Assembly: GCA_963520725.1 (NCBI GenBank)
Contig: CAUQSG010000065.1
Coordinates: forward strand, 1-9,003
Reading direction: 5' to 3'
Length of the DNA: 9,003 nucleotides
Source: JABCPE02 sp963520725
GTDB lineage: Bacteria; Bacteroidota; Bacteroidia; Flavobacteriales; Weeksellaceae
This document shows positions 1 to 5,627 of this stretch, in pieces (the first letter of the stretch is position 1; the number at the start of each line of letters is the position of its first letter). A program made the translations under genes and the position numbers. Below the pieces are notes generated by a model. The model was not told the DNA's origin, ran no database searches, and saw nothing but the letters and a program-made list of their open reading frames with translations.

Positions 1-1
1 G

Positions 2-28
2 TCTGAGAAAGGCAATTTTGATGTATAA
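2..28 (+). CDS. Possible 3' end of a plus-strand gene
   Basis: The first bases can be read as the last eight codons of a plus-strand gene, SEKGNFDV, followed by TAA at 26-28 and then by hairpins that could end its transcription. Eight codons are too few to recognise a family, and the other plus frames cannot be excluded. The reading is based only on the position of a stop just before terminator-like structure. Confidence 0.22.
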   Translation, partial: SEKGNFDV

Positions 29-34
29 AAAAGC

Positions 35-65
35 AATAAGCATAGAAAATATTTCTATGCTTATT
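35..65 (-). terminator. Distal hairpin of a tandem terminator
   Basis: A perfect 14-bp stem (35-48 with 52-65) closes a 3-base loop. Read on the minus strand it is followed by GCTTTTTT, so it can act as an intrinsic terminator for minus-strand transcripts coming through the HU-like gene. It is the second of two hairpins in that direction. Both carry the same CTATGCYTAT core in their arms. Confidence 0.6.
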
Positions 66-75
66 AAAAAAAATT

Positions 76-109
76 CTATGCCTATAAAATTAGGAACTTA
101 TAGGCATAG
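76..109. terminator. Proximal hairpin, probably bidirectional terminator
   Basis: A perfect 12-bp stem (76-87 with 98-109) closes a 10-base loop. On the minus strand it is followed by AA and nine T residues. On the plus strand it is followed by GTTTTT. It lies 30 bp past the stop of the HU-like gene and could also end a plus-strand gene entering from the left edge. The tail is better on the minus strand. Confidence 0.7.
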
Positions 110-139
110 GTTTTTAATTAATGGAAATCCAGCGTATCC

Positions 140-439
140 CTACTTGCTTATTTTTTCGTAGGTGAGCGTCGCTAGAGTATCTTTGATATCTTTCCCTGGG
201 GTAAAGATTACTTTCGCCTGTTTGATGCTTGCTGCGGTCACTTCCTTTTCTGTAGCTTTCCCCTCACTGCTGAAACTCACATGGAGGCTTCCCAGCTCCA
301 CAATGCGTACTATCTGCCCGTCTGCCATAGCATCTTTCATCACATCTACTAGGGCATAGAGCACAGCACGGATATCTGCTCCGCTCACCTTAGAGATTTT
401 TTCTATATCTCTGGTAAGCCTCGAAGAAATTTTCGGATA
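140..439 (-). pseudogene. HU-like DNA-binding protein, 5'-truncated
   Basis: The product matches the C-terminal two thirds of the HU-related DNA-binding family common in Bacteroidota (HU-HIG type). It has a helical part (DIEKISKVSGADIRAVLYAL), the DNA-binding beta region (ADGQIVRIVELGSLHVSFSSEG), and the closing VTAASIKQAKVIFTPGKDIK segment. The frame is open from a TAG at 440-442 to the TAG at 140-142. The longest ORF starts only at a GTG at 386-388, which would give 82 residues, but about 17 codons upstream of it still look family-like (PKISSR then LTRDIEKIS). Members usually have about 120 residues or more, with an extra N-terminal strand region before this point. That region is absent, and the stretch before LTRDIEKIS looks several residues short. 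There is no ATG and no clear promoter; a terminator hairpin lies just upstream at 455-482. I infer a decayed gene. An 82-aa protein from the GTG start remains possible. Family assignment is from motif memory. Confidence 0.65.
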
Positions 440-454
440 CTAGACCTTGTCTAA

Positions 455-482
455 ACAAAAGACCTTACAGATTTGTAAGGTC
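455..482 (-). terminator. Terminator of the accessory array
   Basis: A perfect 8-bp stem, GACCTTAC (461-468) with GTAAGGTC (475-482), closes a 6-base loop. On the minus strand it is followed by TTTTGTTT, and on the plus strand by TTTTTTATTTTTT. It lies 46 bp beyond the stop of the orphan ORF, so it probably ends the array transcript. It also separates that transcript from the truncated HU-like gene. It could work in both directions. Confidence 0.7.
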
Positions 483-528
483 TTTTTTATTTTTTGAAAC
501 TAAATATTATAAATAGGCTCTACACTTT

Positions 529-1023
529 TTAGGCGTTCTTATAAGGTTTCTCCAAAAACAAATCATACATCTTTTTATATTCTTTAAATAATTCATCCAA
601 TTTATATAGTTTATACTCTTCCGTATCTTTTACTTTTTCAATTAGTGGTTCAAAAATTTCATAAGGAATGTGATTTATATTTTTATAGGATATGTTTTTA
701 TTGATTAATTTTATTTCACAATAAAGTAAAACAAATAGTCTATCAATATAATTACTTCCTTTCAATGGATATGTGGTTAAAAAATTTATTATTAAAAAAG
801 AGATATTTATTATACTTTTTTCGTATTTTTTATCTAAAGAAATATGAAAATGATATTCATAATAATCGTATTTTTTCTTTCTTTCTTCAATCTTTTCCCT
901 ATCAGACATATTATCCCATTCATTTATCTTAATAATAGCATCCAAAAAGCTCATTTCTTCAAAAAAATCTAATCCTTTTTTCTGATATTCATCTCTTTTT
1001 TTTTGTAAATTTAGTTCAATCAT
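529..1023 (-). CDS. Hypothetical 164-aa protein, last gene of the array
   Basis: I do not recognise a family. The protein is rich in Lys, Glu, Ile and Tyr, has no signal peptide, and has one hydrophobic stretch near residues 72-84 (IINISFLIINFLTTYP) that looks more like a buried helix than a membrane anchor. It reads as mostly helical and cytoplasmic, ending in charged helices (EPLIEKVKDTEEYKLYKLDELFKEYKKMYDLF). The ATG at 1021-1023 lies 24 bp after the stop of the truncated third paralogue, so it is likely co-transcribed with the array and ends before the terminator at 455-482. The DNA is extremely AT-rich (13 G+C in the 60 bases 841-900), unlike ffh to the right. Its place behind immunity-like genes makes a second, unrelated immunity protein a reasonable guess, but nothing in the sequence proves it. 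Confidence 0.75.
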   Translation of the reverse strand: MIELNLQKKRDEYQKKGLDFFEEMSFLDAIIKINEWDNMSDREKIEERKKKYDYYEYHFHISLDKKYEKSIINISFLIINFLTTYPLKGSNYIDRLFVLLYCEIKLINKNISYKNINHIPYEIFEPLIEKVKDTEEYKLYKLDELFKEYKKMYDLFLEKPYKNA

Positions 1024-1047
1024 AATTCTTTTAATTTGTATATTATG

Positions 1048-1167
1048 CTATGCTGCTATTCTGTCAAAATAAAACGCCCCATTAGGGACAAACTCCCCGT
1101 TAGCTTGTCCTAAAACTTTGTTTTCTTCCTTAAAAATACCTTTATAATCTATTTTATAATATTTCAT
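1048..1167 (-). pseudogene. Truncated third copy of the immunity-like gene (5' end only)
   Basis: This frame runs from ATG at 1165-1167 to TAG at 1048-1050 and encodes 39 residues. It starts MKYYKIDYKGIFKEENKV and continues to FYFDRI, as in the two full paralogues, then ends in Ala-Ala-stop. It is the first 37 codons of that family joined to unrelated DNA. The join is right after GACAGAATAG on the minus strand, where the full copies continue with GAAA. Bases 1079-1174 are identical to 1754-1849 of the neighbouring full copy. Just inside, the four bases 1075-1078 differ from that copy and give Ala31, as in the more distant copy. It starts 12 bp after the stop of the full copy upstream and ends 24 bp before the orphan ORF. 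I infer a recombination remnant. A short translated leader cannot be excluded. Confidence 0.8.
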
Positions 1168-1174
1168 TTTGTTT
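1079..1174 (-). repeat. 96-bp direct repeat, remnant copy (partner 1754-1849)
   Basis: Bases 1079-1174 are identical to 1754-1849, an offset of 675 bp. The block covers the first codons of the family plus seven bases upstream of the ATG. Copy B differs from both here. The remnant and copy A therefore share a very recent 5' end, and the two blocks flank the whole of copy A as direct repeats. Confidence 0.92.
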
Positions 1175-1179
1175 AAAAT

Positions 1180-1842
1180 TCATTCTGCAACCACCTCATA
1201 ATCAATCTCAAAGAACTCAAACCCTATGATGCCGTTTTCTTCTATGGCTTGTTTTAGATGCTCTGAGCAGAGAATATCGGTATCATTGGCAACTAAATCA
1301 TAGTTTTCTAAATAACAAATCTTCTTGGTTATTAATTCCCTTTTTGTTTTTCTAAATTCTTCTTTGTTTGCAGCTAAAAATTCTTCTTTGTTTTTGAAAT
1401 TAAGCAAAATATTTTCATCTGGAATAGAATAAAAACTTTTTTCATACTTCACATTTTGAAAATAATCTATCGGAAACTGAAAAATCCAGTATTTGAATTT
1501 TTCTTCTTTGTAGAGGAGCCGTGTTTCGTAGAAATGATATTTCGGAGCAATTTTGAATTTTTCTAAAAGCGATTTTAATTTATCCGAGATATACCAGCCA
1601 GTTATTATGCTTCCAGCCCCTATAAATCCATGCACATCTTGCAGTCTCCATTCCCAAAAAATTTTTTTATCAAAACTCTGCAGATGAAAATAATCAAAAA
1701 TAGGAGCATCTTCTATTATTTCGTCTTTTCCTATTCTGTCAAAATAAAATCTTCCATTAGGGACAAACTCCCCGTTAGCTTGTCCTAAAACTTTGTTTTC
1801 TTCCTTAAAAATACCTTTATAATCTATTTTATAATATTTCAT
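1180..1842 (-). CDS. Immunity-like protein (Imm11/Imm43, DUF1629-type), copy A
   Basis: A 220-aa soluble protein without signal peptide or membrane segment. Residues 49-125 (including WEWRLQDVHGFIGAGSIITG, then YISDKLKSLLEKFKIAP and YHFYETRLLYKEE) are identical to copy B. Residues about 126-188 differ strongly. The C-terminus (ILCSEHLKQAIEENGIIGFEF) is again conserved. An SEHLKQAIEENGI-GFEF ending after a mixed alpha/beta body is the pattern I associate with the Imm11/Imm43 group of immunity proteins, which protect the cell from toxin domains of polymorphic or contact-dependent systems. This is recognition from memory, not a search. The gene lies 14 bp after copy B and 12 bp before the truncated copy, so the three share one transcript. 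The start is fixed by the ATG common to all three copies. No toxin gene is in the window. A different role for the family is possible. Confidence 0.8.
   Translation of the reverse strand: MKYYKIDYKGIFKEENKVLGQANGEFVPNGRFYFDRIGKDEIIEDAPIFDYFHLQSFDKKIFWEWRLQDVHGFIGAGSIITGWYISDKLKSLLEKFKIAPKYHFYETRLLYKEEKFKYWIFQFPIDYFQNVKYEKSFYSIPDENILLNFKNKEEFLAANKEEFRKTKRELITKKICYLENYDLVANDTDILCSEHLKQAIEENGIIGFEFFEIDYEVVAE
1467..1700 (-). repeat. 234-bp direct repeat, unit in copy A (partner 2144-2377)
   Basis: By direct base-by-base comparison, 1467-1700 is identical to 2144-2377, an offset of 677 bp, including a run of six A and seven T. It covers codons 48 (second base) to 126 of both paralogues. The flanking sequence on either side diverges at once, which suggests recent gene conversion or unequal crossing over rather than uniform conservation. 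Confidence 0.93.
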
Positions 1843-1849
1843 TTTGTTT
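1754..1849 (-). repeat. 96-bp direct repeat, unit in copy A
   Basis: This is the partner of the block at 1079-1174 and covers the start of copy A and its immediate upstream bases. Recombination between the two would remove copy A precisely and leave a single 5' end. Confidence 0.92.
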
Positions 1850-1856
1850 GTTTTTT

Positions 1857-2519
1857 TTACTCTGCAACTACTTCATAATCAATCTCAAAAAACTCAAACC
1901 CTACGATGCCGTTTTCTTCTATGGCTTGTTTCAGGCGTTCGGAGCAGAGAATATCTCCTTGCCAAGTGTCAACAATATCAAATTTATCTACTAAGACAAT
2001 TTTTCTCCATTCTATATTTTTTTTGGTTTCTTTCCAGATTTTATAGTCATACTCGTCGTATTCTTCTGCGGTCTTAATTCCCAAAACTCTTTCATTATCT
2101 ATAAAATACTCACTTTTTTCATAATTATAGTTATGGAATCCACCTATCGGAAACTGAAAAATCCAGTATTTGAATTTTTCTTCTTTGTAGAGGAGCCGTG
2201 TTTCGTAGAAATGATATTTCGGAGCAATTTTGAATTTTTCTAAAAGCGATTTTAATTTATCCGAGATATACCAGCCAGTTATTATGCTTCCAGCCCCTAT
2301 AAATCCATGCACATCTTGCAGTCTCCATTCCCAAAAAATTTTTTTATCAAAACTCTGCAGATGAAAATAATCAAAAACAGGAGCATCTTCTATGATTTCA
2401 CCATTTCCTATTCTGTCAAAATAAAACGCTCCATTAGGGACAAACTCCCCATTAGCATGTCCTAAAACTTTGTTTTCCTTATCGAATATTCTTTTAATTT
2501 TTGTTTTATAGTATTTCAT
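1857..2519 (-). CDS. Immunity-like protein (Imm11/Imm43, DUF1629-type), copy B
   Basis: This is the first gene of the array and a paralogue of copy A with the same length of 220 aa. The N-terminus (residues 1-48) has about ten substitutions against copy A, among them Arg10, His21, Ala31 and Val48. Residues 49-125 are identical at the protein and DNA level. The central segment (about 126-188) is quite different, with a YDEYDYKIWKETKKNIEW stretch, so it is the likely specificity region. The C-terminal 32 residues are conserved, and most of their DNA changes are silent. The ATG at 2517-2519 has an A-rich leader and no Shine-Dalgarno sequence, as is usual in Bacteroidota. A promoter-like TATCTTTG lies about 125 bp upstream on the minus strand. 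The immunity assignment has the same limits as for copy A: it rests on the pattern of the family and on tandem duplication with diversification. Confidence 0.8.
   Translation of the reverse strand: MKYYKTKIKRIFDKENKVLGHANGEFVPNGAFYFDRIGNGEIIEDAPVFDYFHLQSFDKKIFWEWRLQDVHGFIGAGSIITGWYISDKLKSLLEKFKIAPKYHFYETRLLYKEEKFKYWIFQFPIGGFHNYNYEKSEYFIDNERVLGIKTAEEYDEYDYKIWKETKKNIEWRKIVLVDKFDIVDTWQGDILCSERLKQAIEENGIVGFEFFEIDYEVVAE
2144..2377 (-). repeat. 234-bp direct repeat, unit in copy B
   Basis: This is the second unit of the identical block, within copy B. The first mismatch on one side is at 2378 (C, against T at 1701). The other side diverges beyond 2144, where the central variable segment of the protein begins. 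Confidence 0.93.
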
Positions 2520-2643
2520 TTTATTTATATTTAAAAATTAACAATGTACATTTGGATTTTATTGAGTTTTATTTCCATTTTCTTCTTGTTTTTATAAGGT
2601 TCGCGGTTATTTAGGTGGAGAGTTCTCTATCATTTCACATAGA

Positions 2644-2651
2644 CAAAGATA
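2644..2651 (-). promoter_or_regulatory. Candidate -7 element for the array
   Basis: On the minus strand this reads TATCTTTG, a full match to the Bacteroidota TAnnTTTG element. Initiation would fall near 2637, giving a leader of roughly 118 bases before copy B. That leader contains two tiny reading frames (2607-2633, eight codons; 2531-2578, fifteen codons), which may be chance. A -33 TTG partner at normal spacing is not clear: CAA on the plus strand occurs at 2662 and 2677, at 10 and 25 bp. Confidence 0.5.
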
Positions 2652-2735
2652 CTGTTTTCCGCAAGTTATTCTAAGCCAATATTTTTTTATTCGTGTTTTG
2701 AGCTTTCCCACTATCCAAAACTGAAGAAAATTCCT

Positions 2736-2743
2736 TATTTTTG
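2736..2743 (+). promoter_or_regulatory. Candidate -7 element for ffh
   Basis: TATTTTTG fits the Bacteroidota TAnnTTTG element and lies 24 bp before the ffh ATG, so transcription would start about 15-18 bases upstream of the gene. I see no TTG at the expected -33 spacing; the nearest upstream TTTG (2697-2700) is 35 bp away. Together with the opposite-facing element at 2644-2651, the 248-bp gap is a divergent promoter region. Confidence 0.45.
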
Positions 2744-2767
2744 CAACCTATTCTAAAATAGAAAATT

Positions 2768-4138
2768 ATGTTTCAGAGTTTACAAGACAAATTAGATAAA
2801 GCACTGCACAACCTCTCTGGAAGAGGGAAAATCACAGAAATCAATGTAGCAGAAACGGTTAAAGAAATCCGCCGTGCCTTGGTGGATGCCGATGTAAACT
2901 ACAAAGTAGCCAAAGACCTCACCAAAAGAGTGCAGGACAAAGCCATCGGGCAGAATGTCCTCACCTCGCTCACTCCTGGGCAGCTGATGACCAAAATCGT
3001 TCATGATGAGCTGGTGGAGCTCATGGGCGGCACGCAGGAAGGTATCAATCTGGCGGACAAACCGAGCATTATCCTCATCGCTGGGCTTCAGGGTTCAGGG
3101 AAAACCACTTTCTCTGGAAAACTGGCAAACTTCCTCAAAAAGAAAAAGAACAAAAACCCTCTACTAGTAGCCTGTGATGTCTACAGACCTGCGGCTATCG
3201 ACCAGCTGGGCGTTCTCGGAGAGCAGATAGGCGTACCTGTTTATAAAGAACTAGAAAACAAAAATCCTGTTCAGATTTCACAAAACGCCATCGATTTCGC
3301 TAAACAAAACAAACATGATGTAGTAATCATAGACACCGCTGGGCGTTTGGCTATCGATGAAGAAATGATGAACGAAATCCGCAGTGTGCACCAGACCATT
3401 AAACCTTCTGAAACGCTCTTCGTAGTGGATTCTATGACAGGGCAGGATGCCGTAAATACAGCCAACGCCTTCAACGAGGTGCTGAACTACAACGGAGTAG
3501 TTCTTACCAAATTAGATGGTGATACCCGAGGCGGAGCGGCGCTTACGATTCGTTCCGTGGTTAATAAACCGATAAAATTCATCTCCACAGGCGAGAAAAT
3601 GGATGCCCTAGATGTCTTCTATCCAGACAGAATGGCGGACAGAATCCTCGGAATGGGAGATGTGGTTTCCTTGGTGGAAAGAGCCCAAGAGCAGTTCAAT
3701 GAAGAAGAAGCAAAGAAACTCAACAAAAAAATTCAGAAAAACGAACTTGGTTTTGATGACTTCCTAAAACAGCTCCAGATGATGAAGAAAATGGGAGGAA
3801 TGAAAGACCTCATGGGTATGATACCAGGAATGGGAAAAGTAGCCCAAAATGTGGATATCAATGATGATACCTTCAAGCATATAGAGGCAATGATACAGTC
3901 CATGACGCCAGAAGAAAGAAGAAGACCGAGCATTATCACAATGCCGAGAAGACAAAGAATAGCCAAAGGAAGCGGAAGAAAAGTAGAAGAAGTAACCGCT
4001 CTGATGAAGCAGTTCGAGCAGCTTGGCAAGACTATGAAACTCCTGCAAAGCCCACAAGGCAAGCAACTGATGTCTATGATGAGCAAAGGCGGCGGACTCC
4101 CAGGAATGGGAGGCGGAATGCCTTTCGGAGGAAAATAA
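2768..4138 (+). CDS. ffh: Signal recognition particle GTPase Ffh
   Basis: This is the bacterial SRP54 homologue. It binds 4.5S RNA and hydrophobic signal sequences on nascent chains and, through GTP-dependent pairing with FtsY, delivers ribosomes to the SecYEG translocon. At 456 aa it has the normal length. The N domain covers about residues 1-95. The G domain has the P-loop GLQGSGKTT at 106-114, DVYRPAA at 137-143, DTAGR at 189-193, TKLDGD at 247-252 and a GEKMDALDVFYPDRM closing motif near 275-289. The methionine-rich M domain runs from about 325, with MGMIPGMGK near 349-357 and the RNA-binding RRQRIAKGSGRKVEEV region at about 394-409. It ends in a Gly/Met-rich tail. All key motifs are intact. 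The ATG at 2768 begins the conserved MFQSLQDKLDKAL start. It is transcribed alone, away from the array, and ends at a strong terminator. Base composition is much higher in G+C than the array (34 of 60 at 2941-3000). Confidence 0.98.
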   Translation: MFQSLQDKLDKALHNLSGRGKITEINVAETVKEIRRALVDADVNYKVAKDLTKRVQDKAIGQNVLTSLTPGQLMTKIVHDELVELMGGTQEGINLADKPSIILIAGLQGSGKTTFSGKLANFLKKKKNKNPLLVACDVYRPAAIDQLGVLGEQIGVPVYKELENKNPVQISQNAIDFAKQNKHDVVIIDTAGRLAIDEEMMNEIRSVHQTIKPSETLFVVDSMTGQDAVNTANAFNEVLNYNGVVLTKLDGDTRGGAALTIRSVVNKPIKFISTGEKMDALDVFYPDRMADRILGMGDVVSLVERAQEQFNEEEAKKLNKKIQKNELGFDDFLKQLQMMKKMGGMKDLMGMIPGMGKVAQNVDINDDTFKHIEAMIQSMTPEERRRPSIITMPRRQRIAKGSGRKVEEVTALMKQFEQLGKTMKLLQSPQGKQLMSMMSKGGGLPGMGGGMPFGGK

Positions 4139-4150
4139 ACGAATAAAAGA

Positions 4151-4186
4151 AAATCCCTTCTGTGAGAGAAGGGATTTTTTGTTTTT
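4151..4186. terminator. Bidirectional terminator between ffh and the LolA-like gene
   Basis: A perfect 11-bp stem (4151-4161 with 4167-4177) with a five-base loop is followed on the plus strand by TTTTTTGTTTTT. On the minus strand the stem is followed by TCTTTTATTC. It lies 12 bp after the ffh stop and 17 bp beyond the stop of the convergent gene, so it can serve both. Confidence 0.85.
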
Positions 4187-4203
4187 CGAGATTTTGATTT
4201 TAT

Positions 4204-4866
4204 TTAAAATTTAAAAGTATCGTCTTTAAAGGCTTTGTTTAGTTCTATTTTACTAAAAATCATCACATAGTCCGAATCCTTTTTCGGCGATGATGCCTCT
4301 ATACGAAACGGCATCAGAAGATTTCCTACTTTTTTGTAATCAGAATAAGTGATGGTCTCTCCCCTTTTTTCCTCTTTTAAAAGTAGATAAGACAGCTTGT
4401 CAAAATAGTAAATGGTTTTATTCACATTTTTGGTAAGTTCCACTTTGAAAACTTCCTTATCTCCGAGTTTTTCTACCCCCAAAAGCTCCGCCGTGAAGCC
4501 CTTTTGTTCATAATTGATAAAATCCGTATCGAAGCTCTCTGGCTTATAATTTGGGTATTCTTGGAGTTTATTTACGGCGTAGTTCATAGCGTAGCCCTTT
4601 TTCCCGTCATAGCCCTCTATGACCTGCTCTTTTTTCCCATTTATCACGATGGTTTTGGTAAGATTCGGTCTGGCTTGGTAGATTTTCACAGGATATTCCT
4701 CATTCACTCCCAAAACCACTTTTCCCTGAAGCAAAATGGTATTCAGCAGTTTCCACTGGACTAAACCTCCTGTGTTTTGGATATTTTTATCAATAATCTG
4801 AGCCGCAGTCTGGGCAAAAAATATTTGCGCTAAAAATACCAAGGTTATCAGAAATATTTTTCTCAT
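4204..4866 (-). CDS. Secreted LolA-like / outer-membrane lipoprotein-sorting-like protein
   Basis: A 220-aa exported protein. Residues 1-18 form a signal peptide (MRKIFLITLVFLAQIFFA, probably cut before Gln19), and there is no lipobox. The mature part has the pattern of flavobacterial proteins annotated as outer-membrane lipoprotein-sorting-like: an N-terminal IIDKNIQNTGGLVQWKLLNT helix region, then beta strands (QGKVVLGV, VKIYQARPNLTKTIVING, EVFKVELTKNVNKTIYYFDK, TITYSDYKKVGNLLMPFRIE) typical of a LolA/LolB-type half barrel. Such folds bind lipid or lipoprotein acyl chains. That role is inferred here, and this is not the canonical LolA. The frame stays open upstream to 5007, but those 47 extra residues lie inside kdsB and would hide the signal peptide, so I chose ATG 4866. 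It is the last gene of the unit, 17 bp after kdsB. Confidence 0.8.
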   Translation of the reverse strand: MRKIFLITLVFLAQIFFAQTAAQIIDKNIQNTGGLVQWKLLNTILLQGKVVLGVNEEYPVKIYQARPNLTKTIVINGKKEQVIEGYDGKKGYAMNYAVNKLQEYPNYKPESFDTDFINYEQKGFTAELLGVEKLGDKEVFKVELTKNVNKTIYYFDKLSYLLLKEEKRGETITYSDYKKVGNLLMPFRIEASSPKKDSDYVMIFSKIELNKAFKDDTFKF

Positions 4867-4883
4867 GTTATTCTTTTTATGGT

Positions 4884-5624
4884 TTATTGGTTTCTTCTTA
4901 AAATTTCTCTTGCCTTTTCCAAATCCTCTGGAACATCTATCCCCACGCCCACGAAGTTGGTCTCTATCATCTTGATTTTCATGCCGTATTCCAGATAGCG
5001 GAGACATTCTATTTTTTCAGCAATTTCCAAAGGTTTCATCGGAAGTTTTGCAAAGTTAAGCAAAGCCTCTCGTCTAAAAGCATAAACGCCGATATGTTTA
5101 AAATATTTTACGCCCTTCTCTCCTCTCGGATATGGAATCACAGAACGGCTGAAATACAGCGCAAAACCATCTTTATCCGTAATTACTTTTACATTATTCG
5201 GGCTTTCTATTTCTTGTTTTTCTGTCAAATGAATTTTGAGTGATGCCAGAGAAATTTCCTTCTTGTCATCAGCCTCAAAAACCGAAATCAGCTGTTTTAG
5301 TGGTTCAGTTTTTAGGAAAGGTTCATCACCTTGGACATTCACCACTATATCACAGTCGATATTCTGCACAGCCTCTGCGATACGGTCGCTGCCCGTTTCG
5401 TGCTGACCTGTCATCAGGGCTTTTCCTCCTGCGTTTTTTATTTCATTAAAAATAATTTCTGAATCCGTAGCCACGAAAACCTCATCAAACAAGCCTGTTT
5501 CCACCACATTTTGGTAAGTAGTGGTAATGACAGTTTTCTCGCCCAAAAGCTGCATAAGCTTCCCTGGGAAACGGCTCGCCTCGTATCGCGCAGGGATAAC
5601 GGCTATTATTTTATTTTTTTTCAT
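4884..5624 (-). CDS. kdsB: 3-deoxy-manno-octulosonate cytidylyltransferase (CMP-KDO synthetase)
   Basis: This cytoplasmic enzyme joins CTP and KDO to give CMP-KDO and pyrophosphate, the activated sugar used to build the inner core of lipopolysaccharide. At 246 aa it has the usual length. Family motifs are all visible: the nucleotide-binding VIPARYEASRFPGK at 9-22, HETGSDRIAE at 75-84, VNVQGDEP at 95-102 with the metal-binding Asp100, the FSRSVIPYPRG stretch near 158-168, HIGVYAFR at 177-184, PLEIAEKIECLR at 198-209 and GVGIDVPEDLE with Asp230. The ATG lies three bases after the stop of the upstream SH3-like gene, so coupled translation is likely, and the LolA-like gene follows after 17 bp. 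Nothing in the sequence looks damaged. Confidence 0.97.
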   Translation of the reverse strand: MKKNKIIAVIPARYEASRFPGKLMQLLGEKTVITTTYQNVVETGLFDEVFVATDSEIIFNEIKNAGGKALMTGQHETGSDRIAEAVQNIDCDIVVNVQGDEPFLKTEPLKQLISVFEADDKKEISLASLKIHLTEKQEIESPNNVKVITDKDGFALYFSRSVIPYPRGEKGVKYFKHIGVYAFRREALLNFAKLPMKPLEIAEKIECLRYLEYGMKIKMIETNFVGVGIDVPEDLEKAREILRRNQ

Positions 5625-5627
5625 TTT

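Larger units (their letters stand above)
2520..2767. other. Divergent intergenic region between the array and ffh
   Basis: These 248 bp hold the two opposite promoter elements (2644-2651 minus, 2736-2743 plus) and the AT-rich leaders of both transcripts. I see no tRNA, no 4.5S RNA-like hairpin and no ORF of useful size. Only two minute frames on the minus strand (15 codons at 2531-2578 and 8 at 2607-2633) are present. Confidence 0.6.

Noticed and set aside
441..453. TAGAC-ctt-GTCTA inverted repeat as an operator
   Set aside because: It has a five-base arm only, lies between a terminator and a broken gene, and has no promoter nearby; chance is the simplest explanation.
1844..2077. Plus-strand 77-codon frame across the copy A/copy B junction
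   Set aside because: It is antisense to copy B, with low-complexity Phe/Leu/Ser content and no family pattern.
1048..2519. CRISPR-like or tandem repeat array
   Set aside because: The repeats are long, about 675 bp apart and coding. There are no short regular repeats with spacers.
455..2519. Insertion sequence or integrative element
   Set aside because: There is no transposase or integrase frame, no terminal inverted repeats at the edges, and no tRNA attachment site.
2520..2767. 4.5S RNA gene next to ffh
   Set aside because: No long self-complementary hairpin with the SRP RNA GGAA tetraloop region could be found in either strand of this gap.
3733..4086. Minus-strand frames of 100-117 codons inside ffh
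   Set aside because: They are the reverse of the methionine-rich M domain of ffh. Their Ser/Leu/Ile/Phe-rich sequence is what antisense of that domain produces.
4867..5007. N-terminal extension of the LolA-like gene to an upstream ATG
   Set aside because: The extra 47 residues overlap the end of kdsB in another frame, are Arg/Lys/Asp-rich and would place the signal peptide inside the protein. ATG 4866 fits the signal peptide.
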